Positions 16,447-25,988 of a stretch of 64,000 nucleotides of DNA are shown piece after piece. Under the pieces are notes generated by a model, which saw only the letters and a program-made list of their open reading frames with translations, was not told the origin of the DNA and made no database searches. Source of the DNA: Chryseobacterium carnipullorum (lineage in GTDB: Bacteria; Bacteroidota; Bacteroidia; Flavobacteriales; Weeksellaceae). The stretch lies in contig NZ_FRCD01000018.1 of NCBI RefSeq assembly GCF_900142785.1, forward strand, positions 61,562 to 125,561, given 5' to 3'. How positions within the stretch are numbered: the first letter of the stretch is position 1; each line of letters opens with the position of its first letter. A program made the position numbers and the translations under genes.

Positions 16447-17739
16447 ATGAAAAAGATATATATATTATCTGCAGTATTAGCTGCATTTTCTTTGCAGGCC
16501 CAGTTTACAGTTACAGTACAGGCTCCTGCCGAATTTAAAGATAAGGATGCCATTCTATATACATTAAACGGTTCAAAAGATATAATCGTTACCAAAGAAC
16601 AGAATAAGAATAATACATGGACCTTCAAGTACCCAAGCCATTATATGGGGATGATGAAAGTGTATTTTCCTGATTCAAATAATGCGGTGAGCTTTATTTC
16701 CGAAAATAAAAACATCAGCGTAAAACTTGATGTGCAAAATAATAAGATCAAAGACGTAGCTTATCTTGATGAAGCCAATGATCTTATGAGCAGACAACAG
16801 GAAGGTTCTCAAAAGAAAGAACTTATTCTTCCGGCATTAGCTCAGATCAAAGAATATTATAAGGACAATACTGATTTCGGAAAGGCACTTAAAATAGAAA
16901 TAGAAAGACTTTCCGGAACAAACAATACTATTGATGCGTCAAAGCATCCTTTTATTTCTTATTACAATACCAATTATAGCAAGTTCTTATCTAATTCTAC
17001 AGATCCTGCTAAAAAGGTCACTCCTGATGATATTGTCAACTTCCTGGATAAGTCTAATGATATGCTTGAGTCTTCGTCCCTTTTAAGGCCTGTTTTGGTA
17101 TCCTATCTTAATTCGGGAGGGAACACGAATGTTGCAGGTTCAGTAGATACCCTTTTAGACCGTTTAAAGGTTGAAACTCCAAGAGGTCAAACGGTGCTTT
17201 CAGAACTTATTGATATTTTTGATGCATACGATATGGAAGAGTTTAAAACCAAATATCTTACACTGGCAAAAAACCTTAAGTGTACCATTAATGACAGATT
17301 GGCGACGACATTAAAATCTAATGCTAATGTTGAAATGGGAGCCACATTTCCTAATGTGAAATTTCAGTCGGCGGCCAATACATCTGCCAAGTCTCTGTAT
17401 GACGTGAAAGCGGATAAGAAAATTATTGTTTTCTGGTCGTCCACATGCTCACACTGTGAAAGCGAATTGCCGAAACTATTGGAAAAATACAATGAGTTAA
17501 AAGCGAAGAATATTCAGATTGTCGGTCTTTCTTTAGATACCGACAAAGCTTCATATACTCAAAAAATTGCTGCGTTTCCCTGGATCAATGATTCCGAATT
17601 AAGAGGATGGAACAGTAGCTACGTCGATACTTACAATGTTCATGCAACTCCGACGTATTTTATTTTAGATGCTAACAATAAGATAATCAATAAACCAGAC
17701 CACGTGGGGAATGTTTTAGAATATTTTAAGTTAAAATAA
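16447..17739 (+). CDS. Exported thioredoxin-fold protein (TlpA/AhpC-TSA type)
   Basis: A 430-residue protein with a signal peptide ending at SLQAQ (residue 19). Residues about 20-290 form a DUF4369-like beta and helical region. The C-terminal 140 residues are a TlpA-like thioredoxin domain with the redox motif CSHC in FWSSTCSHCESELPKL, the DTDKASYTQ segment and the cis-proline loop HATPTYFILD. It probably acts as a periplasmic disulfide reductase or oxidoreductase. A strong terminator lies before it and the tRNA follows. Confidence 0.88.
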   Translation: MKKIYILSAVLAAFSLQAQFTVTVQAPAEFKDKDAILYTLNGSKDIIVTKEQNKNNTWTFKYPSHYMGMMKVYFPDSNNAVSFISENKNISVKLDVQNNKIKDVAYLDEANDLMSRQQEGSQKKELILPALAQIKEYYKDNTDFGKALKIEIERLSGTNNTIDASKHPFISYYNTNYSKFLSNSTDPAKKVTPDDIVNFLDKSNDMLESSSLLRPVLVSYLNSGGNTNVAGSVDTLLDRLKVETPRGQTVLSELIDIFDAYDMEEFKTKYLTLAKNLKCTINDRLATTLKSNANVEMGATFPNVKFQSAANTSAKSLYDVKADKKIIVFWSSTCSHCESELPKLLEKYNELKAKNIQIVGLSLDTDKASYTQKIAAFPWINDSELRGWNSSYVDTYNVHATPTYFILDANNKIINKPDHVGNVLEYFKLK

Positions 17740-17740
17740 T

Positions 17741-17771
17741 TTTGGTGGTAAACAAATATTTTCTATATTTG
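17741..17771 (+). promoter_or_regulatory. Promoter of the tRNA gene
   Basis: TTTG at 17741-17744 and TATATTTG at 17764-17771, separated by 19 bases, match the Bacteroidota -33/-7 consensus closely. Transcription would start about five bases before the mature tRNA. Confidence 0.8.
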
Positions 17772-17783
17772 CACCACCAAAAC

Positions 17784-17857
17784 GGCGAGGTAGCTCAGTT
17801 GGTTAGAGCGCAGGATTCATAACCCTGAGGTCACGGGTTCAATTCCCGTCTTCGCTA
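17784..17857 (+). tRNA. tRNA-Met (anticodon CAT)
   Basis: A 74-base cloverleaf. The acceptor stem is GGCGAGG with CTTCGCT, starting with a G-U pair. The D arm is GCTCAGTTGGTTAGAGC. The anticodon stem CAGGA/CCCTG (one A-C mismatch) encloses TTCATAA with anticodon CAT at 17818-17820. The T arm is ACGGGTTCAATTCCCGT. There is no encoded CCA end. It lacks the three G-C pairs at the base of the anticodon stem expected of an initiator, so elongator tRNA-Met is the best call. A lysidine-modified tRNA-Ile with CAT cannot be excluded by eye. Confidence 0.92.
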
Positions 17858-17861
17858 CAAT

Positions 17862-17898
17862 AAAGGGAAAGTAATATCTATTACTTTCCCTTTTTTAT
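17862..17898 (+). terminator. Terminator after the tRNA
   Basis: AAAGGGAAAGTAATA (17862-17876) pairs perfectly with TATTACTTTCCCTTT (17879-17893), followed by further T residues. A 15-bp stem with a two-base loop. Confidence 0.9.
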
Positions 17899-18041
17899 TT
17901 TTGTGATTTATCATTTAAAATTTTAGAATGGGTAAATAAAGGTTACTTACGATAAGTCTATGTAACTTATTTTGCACATTAAATTTTCAATACTGAACAT
18001 TTTGTAATGAGATTAGAATCTGATAATGTAAGAAATCTTTC

Positions 18042-20243
18042 TTATAACCCAAGCTCTAATTGATTTTTTACCAGATTGAAATATTCAGTCCTTTCACTCA
18101 CTAATTGCTGATGGTTTCCTTTTTCTATAAGTTCTCCGTTTTTAAGCACCAAGATCTGATCTGCATTCTTTACAGTAGAAAGTCTATGAGCAATAATTAC
18201 AACTGTTTTTCCTTTAAAAAACTCCTGAAGATTATCATGAATTATTTTTTCATTTTCTGAATCCAGAGCTGACGTAGCTTCATCGAAAAATATATAATGA
18301 GGATTTTTATACACAGCACGTGCAATAAGAATACGCTGTTTCTGTCCACCTGAAATTCCATTGCCGGAAGCTCCGATCTTGGTTTCGTATCTTAATGGAA
18401 GGGATTCAATAAACTCTTCTATATTTGCCGTTTTTACAGCCTGTCTCAGTTTGCTCTCATCTGCATTTTTTTCACCGGTTATAATATTTCTTTCTATACT
18501 GTCAGAGAATATATATCCATCCTGCATTACCACACCACAGCTGCTTCTTAAATTTTCGGGAGATATATCATTAATATTGATATCGTCGTATGAAATTTTA
18601 CCTTCAGTGGGTTCATAAAACTTTAACAGAAGCTTCATCAAAGTTGTCTTCCCACTGCCGCTTGCGCCTACGATGGCTGTTATTTTTCCTTCGGGAATAA
18701 AGAGATTGATATTTTTTAATACATAGGGAGATTTACTGCCCGCATATTGAAAACTTACATCGTCAAATCTGATTCCTTTAAATTCATAATTATTTTGTGT
18801 ATACAATGGTAAGGCTACCTGTCCAGAACTCTCTTCAGCAGGGTAGCTTTGTACTTCGTTCAGTCTTTCTAAGCTGAGTTTTGCATCCTGAAGTGACCGG
18901 AAAAAACTGATAAGTTGATTAACGGGTGAATTCATCTGCCCGATAATGTAGGAGACGCTGAGTAATCCTCCTAAAGTCATTTTATCATTTACCACAAGAG
19001 TTGCAGCCAGAAAAGTAACAAGAATATTTTTCAACTGATTCATAAATTCAAAACCGGATAACTGAATCTGATTCAGCTTGAGAATTCTGATATTTACTTT
19101 AAATAATTTTTGTTGTACTTCTTCCCATTGACTGCGTTTGAAATCTTCAAACTGGTTGAGTTTCATTTCTGTAACTCCCTTAATGATTTCAAATACGGAT
19201 TCCTGATTTTCTGCCCGCTGCTGGAAACGAAGATAATCTAAAACTTTCCTTTTTTTCAGCCAGTAATAAGACCATCCTATAGAGAGCACCGTAAGAATAA
19301 GGTAAACAGTAAGAATTGTATAATTATAATAAAGAAGAACGCCAAAGAAAACCGAAAAGTTAATAATGGAGAAAAAGGTAAGTAAACTCTGAGAAGTAAG
19401 AAATTCTTCGATTCTCTCATTATCCTGTATTCTCTGATTAAAATCGCCCATTTTTTTTGTGTCAAAAAACCTTATGGGAAGCTGAAGCATCTTTTTTAAA
19501 TAATCGGAAATAATGGTAATACTCAGTTTGGTACCTATAAAAAGCATAAGCCAGTTTCTGACCACTTCTATTGTTATTGATCCCAGAAATAATCCTAATT
19601 GTGAAAGAAGAATTAATGCAATAAGATTAAGATTTTTGGCGCTTACTCCATCATCTATCAATGCCTGGGTTAAAAATGGAAAGGCAAGTGTGACAGCACT
19701 TCCTGCCAGCAATAAAAAGAACATTAATATCAGTTGCCTTTTGTAGGGAGTAAGATATTGCAGGATATAATTCAGCGTTATTTTCTTTTCTTTAGGGACC
19801 TGGATGTTGAAAAATTCTTCTGAGGGCTTTAAAAACAAAGCTATTCCCATACTATCATTAGAGATCCAGTATTTTTTAAATTCCTGTTCTTTGATAGAGA
19901 TCAATCCATGTGCCGGATCTGCAATCTGAAAAGTATAGTCTGAGGATAAGAATTTTTTAGATACTTTCTTTAGTACAACAAAGTGATTTTTACCCCAGTA
20001 AAGGATACAAGGGAAAGATTCATGTGAACTGATCAGTTTCTCTATGGTTAGTTTTACCGGAAATGTTTCAAAACCGATCTTTTTTGCTGCTTCAACGATA
20101 CCGAACATAGATACCCCTTCTTTCGTGATAAATGAATTGTCACGAAGGTATTGAAGGCTGTAGTTTTTTCCATAATTGCTGGCTACCATAGCAAGACATG
20201 CCGGGCCGCAATCCATCTGATCATGCTGAATAATAATTTTCAT
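18042..20243 (-). CDS. C39 peptidase-containing ABC exporter of the lanthipeptide locus
   Basis: A 733-residue three-domain exporter. Residues 1-140 are a C39 double-glycine leader peptidase with Cys12 (DCGPACLA), His87 (KNHFVVL) and Asp109 (ADPAHG). Residues about 160-440 hold six membrane spans, and 490-730 the ATPase with Walker A GASGSGKTT, signature ISGGQKQR and Walker B YIFFDEATSALD. It cleaves the GG leader and exports the peptide across the inner membrane. It is the last gene of the locus, five bases after the unknown gene. The locus has no HlyD-type adaptor; the one at 35751 could serve both exporters. Confidence 0.95.
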   Translation of the reverse strand: MKIIIQHDQMDCGPACLAMVASNYGKNYSLQYLRDNSFITKEGVSMFGIVEAAKKIGFETFPVKLTIEKLISSHESFPCILYWGKNHFVVLKKVSKKFLSSDYTFQIADPAHGLISIKEQEFKKYWISNDSMGIALFLKPSEEFFNIQVPKEKKITLNYILQYLTPYKRQLILMFFLLLAGSAVTLAFPFLTQALIDDGVSAKNLNLIALILLSQLGLFLGSITIEVVRNWLMLFIGTKLSITIISDYLKKMLQLPIRFFDTKKMGDFNQRIQDNERIEEFLTSQSLLTFFSIINFSVFFGVLLYYNYTILTVYLILTVLSIGWSYYWLKKRKVLDYLRFQQRAENQESVFEIIKGVTEMKLNQFEDFKRSQWEEVQQKLFKVNIRILKLNQIQLSGFEFMNQLKNILVTFLAATLVVNDKMTLGGLLSVSYIIGQMNSPVNQLISFFRSLQDAKLSLERLNEVQSYPAEESSGQVALPLYTQNNYEFKGIRFDDVSFQYAGSKSPYVLKNINLFIPEGKITAIVGASGSGKTTLMKLLLKFYEPTEGKISYDDININDISPENLRSSCGVVMQDGYIFSDSIERNIITGEKNADESKLRQAVKTANIEEFIESLPLRYETKIGASGNGISGGQKQRILIARAVYKNPHYIFFDEATSALDSENEKIIHDNLQEFFKGKTVVIIAHRLSTVKNADQILVLKNGELIEKGNHQQLVSERTEYFNLVKNQLELGL

Positions 20244-20248
20244 ATACG

Positions 20249-21289
20249 TTATGCTTTGAAAATATTTTTTATAAGAAGTGAACGGATAGACTGGTTGAAG
20301 TATAATTTATTTTCCATAAAATCGATTATTCCCAAGGTCAGAGTTGTAGTGTAGGCGGGGGTATTTTTCTCTACAAATTTATAAAGATCAAGAAGCAGAG
20401 CGATTTTCAGAATATCATAAAACTGATTATACGGCTGCTGGAAATAATAAATTAAACCTTGAAAGTAATCTGTATAATTAGAATCCCGAAGCTGTTTGTT
20501 TATATAGATCCAGTTATATATAATTTGTCTGTCCGGAGTGTTGACCTCAAAGTCTAAACCTGAGTACCAATCATCGGGCAGAAATTCTGTGCTGTGAATA
20601 TTAAATCTGATCATATCTTCAGTAATCATCGTGAAAAGCTCATAGGCATAAGTTTCTCTTATAATGGGTACTTTCATCCAGTACTCCTTTTGGCTGAAAA
20701 TATTTCCAAAAAGATTTTCATTGACTCCGTTCAGCAAATAGTTAATAAGGTTAAATATGAGCTGGTATCCTGAATCTTCCTGATGGTTTCTGAAATATAT
20801 TCTTGAAATATTTTTATTCTGCTCAAAGCATCTCAAATTTAACGTATAAATACCCTGCTGAACAAGATAGTCATTCAGAACCAAACATTCTAAAGTGAAG
20901 GTCAAAGCTTTGGGGAAATCTTTTATTTTATAGTAATAAAGTGATTTCACAGACAGAGCCCCTTGCTTGGCATACATATAAAGATTTCCTGAAAAAGAGT
21001 TTTCAATCTTCTTTTCAATGTCTAAATACTCTTTTAATGACTGATCAAGATCAGTTTCTTTAAGCAGGTCGGAAACAATTTTTCCTAATTCGCGATCGGT
21101 ACGGTCTATTGAATCAAACTGTTCTTCATCTGTATTGCATATTTCGAATACTTCCTTTTTTTGTAAGATTTTAATTAATTTACCAGTGTCATACTCAAAC
21201 GTTAAATTGAAAGAGGATGCCGGGAAAGTAGACATCGCATTTGCAAATTCTTCCAGTTCTTTATAATAGGTTACCATTTCTTTTTCCAT
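20249..21289 (-). CDS. Unknown protein of the lanthipeptide locus
   Basis: A 346-residue mostly helical protein with many aromatic residues (YSGLDFEVNTPDRQIIYNW, IYYFQQPYNQFYDILK) and no signal peptide or membrane span. It lies four bases after lanC and five before the exporter gene, so it is certainly in the operon. I do not recognise the family. There is no HExxH, Walker or CxxC motif. Possible roles are a scaffold for the modification complex, self-protection, or an additional tailoring function. The unusual lanC next door makes a helper role worth considering, but that is speculation. Confidence 0.75.
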   Translation of the reverse strand: MEKEMVTYYKELEEFANAMSTFPASSFNLTFEYDTGKLIKILQKKEVFEICNTDEEQFDSIDRTDRELGKIVSDLLKETDLDQSLKEYLDIEKKIENSFSGNLYMYAKQGALSVKSLYYYKIKDFPKALTFTLECLVLNDYLVQQGIYTLNLRCFEQNKNISRIYFRNHQEDSGYQLIFNLINYLLNGVNENLFGNIFSQKEYWMKVPIIRETYAYELFTMITEDMIRFNIHSTEFLPDDWYSGLDFEVNTPDRQIIYNWIYINKQLRDSNYTDYFQGLIYYFQQPYNQFYDILKIALLLDLYKFVEKNTPAYTTTLTLGIIDFMENKLYFNQSIRSLLIKNIFKA

Positions 21290-21293
21290 AACA

Positions 21294-22487
21294 TTATGCG
21301 ATAAAGGTTAAATCTGCAAATGATGGCAGGGAGGCATCATCAAAATACATGAGCGTCATACCAATTCCTAAAATTCCCCATCCAAAAGATACCTGCCATA
21401 GAATATTATCTTCAAGCAGGCGGCTTTTGAACCCTGCAAAATCATTGGAATGCGTTGCATATGTCAGAATCTGTTGGTTCCAGTAATCTGCTCTTTGGAT
21501 ATATCTGATATCACCAGATAGTGTTCCCAGTTTATCAAATGTAATGGCAAGACCGGAAGCTCCATAAAATATTCCTGCATCCAGCGTGAGATTATCTTCT
21601 TTGGTCCTCAGCAGACAGTCATTTAATATGACATTGGCAAAGTCTGCAGTATCGCTGTCTTTCAGTAGTTGTGAAGCTCTGAGAAGAGCATATCCGATTC
21701 CGAGATCTCCATAGCACAATGCAAACTGCATCGGTTCTATCGCATCTCCGATCATGTTGGGAAACAGTCCTTTATAATCTGACTCTCTATATTGTTTAAT
21801 AAGAAATGCAGTTGCTTTTCTGATGATCTTTTCACATAATTGGATTTCTAATCCTGCTTCACAGACTGAGGTAAGAAATGAAATGATTAGTGATGAACCA
21901 TGCGAAATTCCCAGATATATCCTGTCATACAAAGACGGACATTTCCAGTAATAATCTCCCGTATCATCTTGAAATGCAGCTTCATCAATACTGTTAATAA
22001 GAAATATGAGCTGTTCCTGAACATCCGAGCCACTTTTTAAACGCGCCAGATAATAGTACCCTGCGGCAAGAGCTCCCGTACCCGAATCGAAATCTTTAAT
22101 ATTGATTTTACTCTTCATGAGACCGAAAAGGATCTGGTCCAGATTTAAAAGATATTCTTCACTTGAAACAGATAACAAACCGTTGTTTTCGCAGAAAATT
22201 AAATACCTCCCGATATGAGCAAGATGAGCATCCAACGAATCGGTACCATGTACCCTTTGAAAGGTCTTGGGATTAAAACTGGCTAGGCCTTTGTTAAAAT
22301 ATTCCTCAGCAGTAGTGGTGTATTTTTGATCACCGGTATATTTGGATAAGTATAAATAATAAAGAGAATATCCTAACAGACCTGTTTCATAGGAAACATT
22401 TTTTAATACCTCTTCGTCAGAATACTTGTCCAGAGATTCTGTTATTTTATCAATGAGTTGTCTATGTTTAGTTTGATCTTTTATCAT
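21294..22487 (-). CDS. Lanthionine synthetase C-like protein with incomplete zinc site
   Basis: A 397-residue alpha/alpha-barrel protein of the LanC family, which joins cysteine thiols to dehydrated Ser/Thr to form lanthionine rings. Family repeats are visible: DFDSGTGALAAG (about 132-143), GISHGSSL with His196, LCYGDLGIG with Cys258, and GIFYGASGLAITF (about 305-317). In studied enzymes the last motif reads CHG and supplies two of the three zinc ligands. Here it is FYG (307-309), so only Cys258 remains. The start overlaps the lanB stop by four bases. Either cyclisation uses another metal site or the protein has changed role. Confidence 0.85.
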   Translation of the reverse strand: MIKDQTKHRQLIDKITESLDKYSDEEVLKNVSYETGLLGYSLYYLYLSKYTGDQKYTTTAEEYFNKGLASFNPKTFQRVHGTDSLDAHLAHIGRYLIFCENNGLLSVSSEEYLLNLDQILFGLMKSKINIKDFDSGTGALAAGYYYLARLKSGSDVQEQLIFLINSIDEAAFQDDTGDYYWKCPSLYDRIYLGISHGSSLIISFLTSVCEAGLEIQLCEKIIRKATAFLIKQYRESDYKGLFPNMIGDAIEPMQFALCYGDLGIGYALLRASQLLKDSDTADFANVILNDCLLRTKEDNLTLDAGIFYGASGLAITFDKLGTLSGDIRYIQRADYWNQQILTYATHSNDFAGFKSRLLEDNILWQVSFGWGILGIGMTLMYFDDASLPSFADLTFIA

Positions 22488-25400
22488 ATGGATATATTAT
22501 TTTTTGCTTTCGCAATCTCCGATTCGTAAAACTTCTTTAAGAAATAATAGATAACAAGCTCATGTCTTCGCTGATTTACCATAAATAAACGGTTTAAGGT
22601 CATATGAATATAGCTCATGATCAGATGGTCTTTAGTTTCCTGTGGCAGTTCAGGATACCGGGATAATTCAGTGGCAATATTTTCACTTCTTTTGTTGAAG
22701 CATTCGTATGCTTCATGATATTCAACTTTGTCTTTTTCAAAAATAATATCAGAAATTTCTTTTTTAAGTTCCCTGTGTCTGGTACTCAATGTTCTCGACA
22801 GCGCTACATAATTATCAGCATTGTTGAAACTGAATTCATTAGTAAAATTCTCACATAAAGTACCGATGACTTTGATTTTATCTTTTACAGAATATTTAAA
22901 ATCATCCAGGAGCTTGTCTACATTAACTAGTGCAAACTTCCATCTTAATTGTTCGCCTTCATTACCATGAATAAGATTGAGAAACTCAGAAACGGCTGTG
23001 CTGTCATAGTAAAAGATATTTTCGCTCAGTTCCATGGTATGGTCACCGTATCTTTCCAGTTCTCTTACATAAGTATCTATCGTTATTCTTAAAGCTTGCT
23101 CTTCAGGGATAAATTCGTGGATAGCCTTTTGTAGGTTTTCTGATATAAGATACCATTCTTCCTTTTTCTTGTCGGGATTAAAACAGTGAAATCTGACCCG
23201 TATATGATGGTCGGGATCATTATATTTGATAAAGAACCACTTGTCAATGATTTTTTTGTTTAAAAGGTCAACGGCAAAGTCGGAAATTACTTCTGTAAGG
23301 ATTTCCTCAACATTTTTACTTCCTGAATAGATTTTTATGTAAAACCACTCGCTTCCTGGAGGGAATATTCTTTTAATTTTGGGGGTTGAGACATGCTGGA
23401 CGGATGGCAGATAAACTGTCCTTTTGTTAAGAAGCGGAATTACTACTTCATTCGCGTAGCTGTTATCCCCTTCCTTGATAAAACAATTTTCTTTAGTATG
23501 AATATTTTCATATACAATAACATTTTGCTGGCTGATTTCTTTCAGCAGAATAGCCTGGCCTATTTTATTGTCCAGATCTATAAGAAGTTCGTTGTCTCCG
23601 GAGGATAAAACGACATACTGGGGCAGATTATATTGTATTTTTAGATCTGCTATTGTTGCTTCTGCAGCTTGTTCATTCCTGTAATCTGTTTTTATTTTTT
23701 TCATGAACCAGCGTGCCCGGCTGATGATGATTTTTTTGTATTCAATTCTGGGCAGGAAAGGTTCATTCTGATATATTCCCCAATCCCAAAAATAACCCAG
23801 TCTCATATTTTGACTTCCCACATCGGCAAGAAATTTATACAGTGGCTGTGCAAGTGTCGTATTATATGTATTGGAAAGGCATGGAATAATTTCTTTATTC
23901 AGTTTTTTTGATCGTAAGACTACTTTTCCGTTTCTTACAGAAACCAGAAGGTCATCGGCATGGATCTGGTGATCTTTGCTTAATTTTGAATTGGATAGAA
24001 ATGGGATTTCATAATCCCTGATGGTAGAATATAAGGTGATATTGGCATAGTTGTCATCCGGAATGGTGAGTACCTCAGCCATAATAACATCGGGATTTGT
24101 TTTTTGCTCAAAATCGGCTATTTTTTTCACCTGGTTTTTCAGCTGATTATTTCCGTGGGTGAAGCGTGTCAGTAATCTGGCAGCAAAAGGGGCGTGGCAT
24201 TGAGTTGGGAAAAATTTATAATCACCATTATCCAGTGCTTCTGCAGATGGAGATAGAATTCTTCCGAATATGTAAGCACTCGGAGCTTCTCCTTCACGGG
24301 AAAGTTGTGGTTTTTTAGATAAGTAATTTTTGAAATCTTCATCAGCATAGATAACAGTTTCGCCTGTTTTATAATATTGTTTGAATATTTTGTCCCTAAG
24401 CATTTCAAATCCACCATAAATGATTCTTGTCTCACTCCGTGAATCAGACATTACAGGAATGCCGTCTAAAAGAGGAGTGTATTCAGCGTTGCCGGATACA
24501 ACTTTTTCATATCCAATACCATAATTAGTATCTAATACCTGTACCAACGGGAGTTCCCTATCTTCATATCTCGAGGCAAAGGCGTTTACAAAATGGCTCA
24601 ATGCTAAAGAAGTTCTCTGCGAAAACAGATGCATGACCTCATAAGATGTATCATTGATCTCGTTCAGGATTTTTTTATTTAAATTTCCCTTTTGCAGATT
24701 GTAAAAAAGGTCCAGCTTGTAGAAGTCCCTTGATATGATATTACTGTCTGAATTATTTTTAATATAAGTCCTGAAAAGATTAATATCATCAACAGAAGAC
24801 ATATTTCTGATAATATGGTCGATCTCTTTTAATTCATTGATCTCCTCAATATTTATTTCTTTTTCGTCTATAGTATTTATTAAATCTTCAATGAAATTTT
24901 CTGTAGAAACGCTTGGAAGGAGCTGGCTCACTAGGATTTGAGACTGGATAATATTTTTTATAAAATTTTGTTTCTGTTCTAGGGTGATTGCAGGATTTGA
25001 TATTTTGTCAGCCATTTCAGCTACTGTTGCTCCCTGTTCTGCACATTGCAGAATAATCTTTACATATTCACTGAGTCTTATGGAGGTAAGATTGGATGCT
25101 ATATATCGGCCATTATCAAATTGCTCAACAAAATAAGCTTTGTTTCCTAAGGTATAAAGGGTATTGTTTTTGTAGTATTTGATTTTGTTGATAAGCTCAT
25201 TATTCAGGGTGTCAATACTGCGGATCAGTTTGGTCAGGGTGTGAATATTGAGCTGGCATACAAGTCTGTATCTGTTATTATCAAACTTGATATTAGTGGG
25301 CTCATCAATTATACCTGCTGAAGATGTGCCTGAAAAAAGGCCGTATGGGGTAGACCTGTTCGACATTCTTGAGAAGTATTTATAGAATGTAATTAGGAAG

Positions 25401-25657
25401 CGCTTAGCTGCATCTTTGTTGGCGAAATTATTTTCTTTCAGTTCTAAAAAAGTTTCATATAAGTCTTTGGAGGCAATGTAAACTGCTTCTTTGTAATAGG
25501 TATTTGAAAAAATATGATTTAAAACTTGTACAAGTTCTTCATGATTTTCCAGGCTAATATTTTTAATATTCTCATTAAAGTCCAAAAAGGCTTCAATAGA
25601 ATGAGAAGGGATTCTCAGACAGCAGTGATCAAGTAAAAAATATTTGTTATTCTCCAT
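22484..25657 (-). CDS. Lantibiotic dehydratase LanB, full length
   Basis: A 1057-residue cytosolic enzyme that glutamylates Ser/Thr with glutamyl-tRNA and then eliminates glutamate to give dehydro-residues. The N-terminal glutamylation domain starts near LRIPSHSIEAFLDF and contains SNRSTPYGLFSGTSSAG, a hallmark of the family. The C-terminal 280 residues are the SpaB_C elimination domain (EWFYIKIYSG, WFFIKYNDPDHHIRVRF). Both domains are in one chain, unlike split systems. I chose the ATG at 25657 (MENNKYFLLDH). The longer frame to 25750 would overlap the last precursor gene and the hairpin at 25692, and its extra residues are not like LanB. Confidence 0.94.
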   Translation of the reverse strand: MENNKYFLLDHCCLRIPSHSIEAFLDFNENIKNISLENHEELVQVLNHIFSNTYYKEAVYIASKDLYETFLELKENNFANKDAAKRFLITFYKYFSRMSNRSTPYGLFSGTSSAGIIDEPTNIKFDNNRYRLVCQLNIHTLTKLIRSIDTLNNELINKIKYYKNNTLYTLGNKAYFVEQFDNGRYIASNLTSIRLSEYVKIILQCAEQGATVAEMADKISNPAITLEQKQNFIKNIIQSQILVSQLLPSVSTENFIEDLINTIDEKEINIEEINELKEIDHIIRNMSSVDDINLFRTYIKNNSDSNIISRDFYKLDLFYNLQKGNLNKKILNEINDTSYEVMHLFSQRTSLALSHFVNAFASRYEDRELPLVQVLDTNYGIGYEKVVSGNAEYTPLLDGIPVMSDSRSETRIIYGGFEMLRDKIFKQYYKTGETVIYADEDFKNYLSKKPQLSREGEAPSAYIFGRILSPSAEALDNGDYKFFPTQCHAPFAARLLTRFTHGNNQLKNQVKKIADFEQKTNPDVIMAEVLTIPDDNYANITLYSTIRDYEIPFLSNSKLSKDHQIHADDLLVSVRNGKVVLRSKKLNKEIIPCLSNTYNTTLAQPLYKFLADVGSQNMRLGYFWDWGIYQNEPFLPRIEYKKIIISRARWFMKKIKTDYRNEQAAEATIADLKIQYNLPQYVVLSSGDNELLIDLDNKIGQAILLKEISQQNVIVYENIHTKENCFIKEGDNSYANEVVIPLLNKRTVYLPSVQHVSTPKIKRIFPPGSEWFYIKIYSGSKNVEEILTEVISDFAVDLLNKKIIDKWFFIKYNDPDHHIRVRFHCFNPDKKKEEWYLISENLQKAIHEFIPEEQALRITIDTYVRELERYGDHTMELSENIFYYDSTAVSEFLNLIHGNEGEQLRWKFALVNVDKLLDDFKYSVKDKIKVIGTLCENFTNEFSFNNADNYVALSRTLSTRHRELKKEISDIIFEKDKVEYHEAYECFNKRSENIATELSRYPELPQETKDHLIMSYIHMTLNRLFMVNQRRHELVIYYFLKKFYESEIAKAKNNISI

Positions 25658-25691
25658 TAGTGTAGACGCGATATTAGGTAATTTAAAGAAA

Positions 25692-25714
25692 AGGGCTGTA
25701 AAAAATACAGCCCT
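25692..25714 (-). terminator. Attenuating hairpin between precursors and lanB
   Basis: AGGGCTGTA (25692-25700) and TACAGCCCT (25706-25714) form a perfect 9-bp stem with a five-base loop. On the minus strand the stem is followed by a T-rich tail (TTTCTTT). It lies between the stop of the fourth precursor (25723) and the lanB start (25657). Such partial terminators keep precursor mRNA in excess over enzyme mRNA in lantibiotic operons. Confidence 0.75.
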
Positions 25715-25722
25715 GCTTGTTG

Positions 25723-25962
25723 TTATCCAGCTGTTGACTGTGCAGAACAAGTACTACCTCCGGAACCGCATCCTGTAGATCCTCCTCCGGTGCTAATAGT
25801 TGTTGTTTGTGCAGCACCGCAAGTACTGCCTCCTGTACCGCATCCTGTGGATGTTCCCGGAGCTACAGCTTTACCGCCGATAATTTCCATCAACTGCTTT
25901 TCATCTAATAAAGCAATTGTTTCCTTGTCTAATGACAATGGGTCTAGTTCTAATTTTTTCAT
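25723..25962 (-). CDS. Lanthipeptide precursor 4
   Basis: A 79-residue precursor. The leader of about 30 residues (MKKLELDPLSLDKETIALLD, then EKQLMEIIGG) is nearly identical in all four precursors and ends in a double glycine for the C39 peptidase. The core carries two modules, STGCGTGGSTC and STGCGSGGSTC, each with a C-x6-C pair, joined by a long Thr-rich linker (AAQTTTISTGGG). Ser and Thr next to each Cys are natural dehydration and ring partners. It is the last precursor before lanB. An upstream 30-bp element lies at 25989-26019. Confidence 0.9.
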   Translation of the reverse strand: MKKLELDPLSLDKETIALLDEKQLMEIIGGKAVAPGTSTGCGTGGSTCGAAQTTTISTGGGSTGCGSGGSTCSAQSTAG

Positions 25963-25988
25963 AATAAAAAAGATATGATGTTTTGTTG

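Noticed and set aside
25658..25750. N-terminal extension of lanB
   Set aside because: It overlaps the last precursor gene and the attenuator hairpin and adds residues unlike LanB proteins; the ATG at 25657 is preferred.
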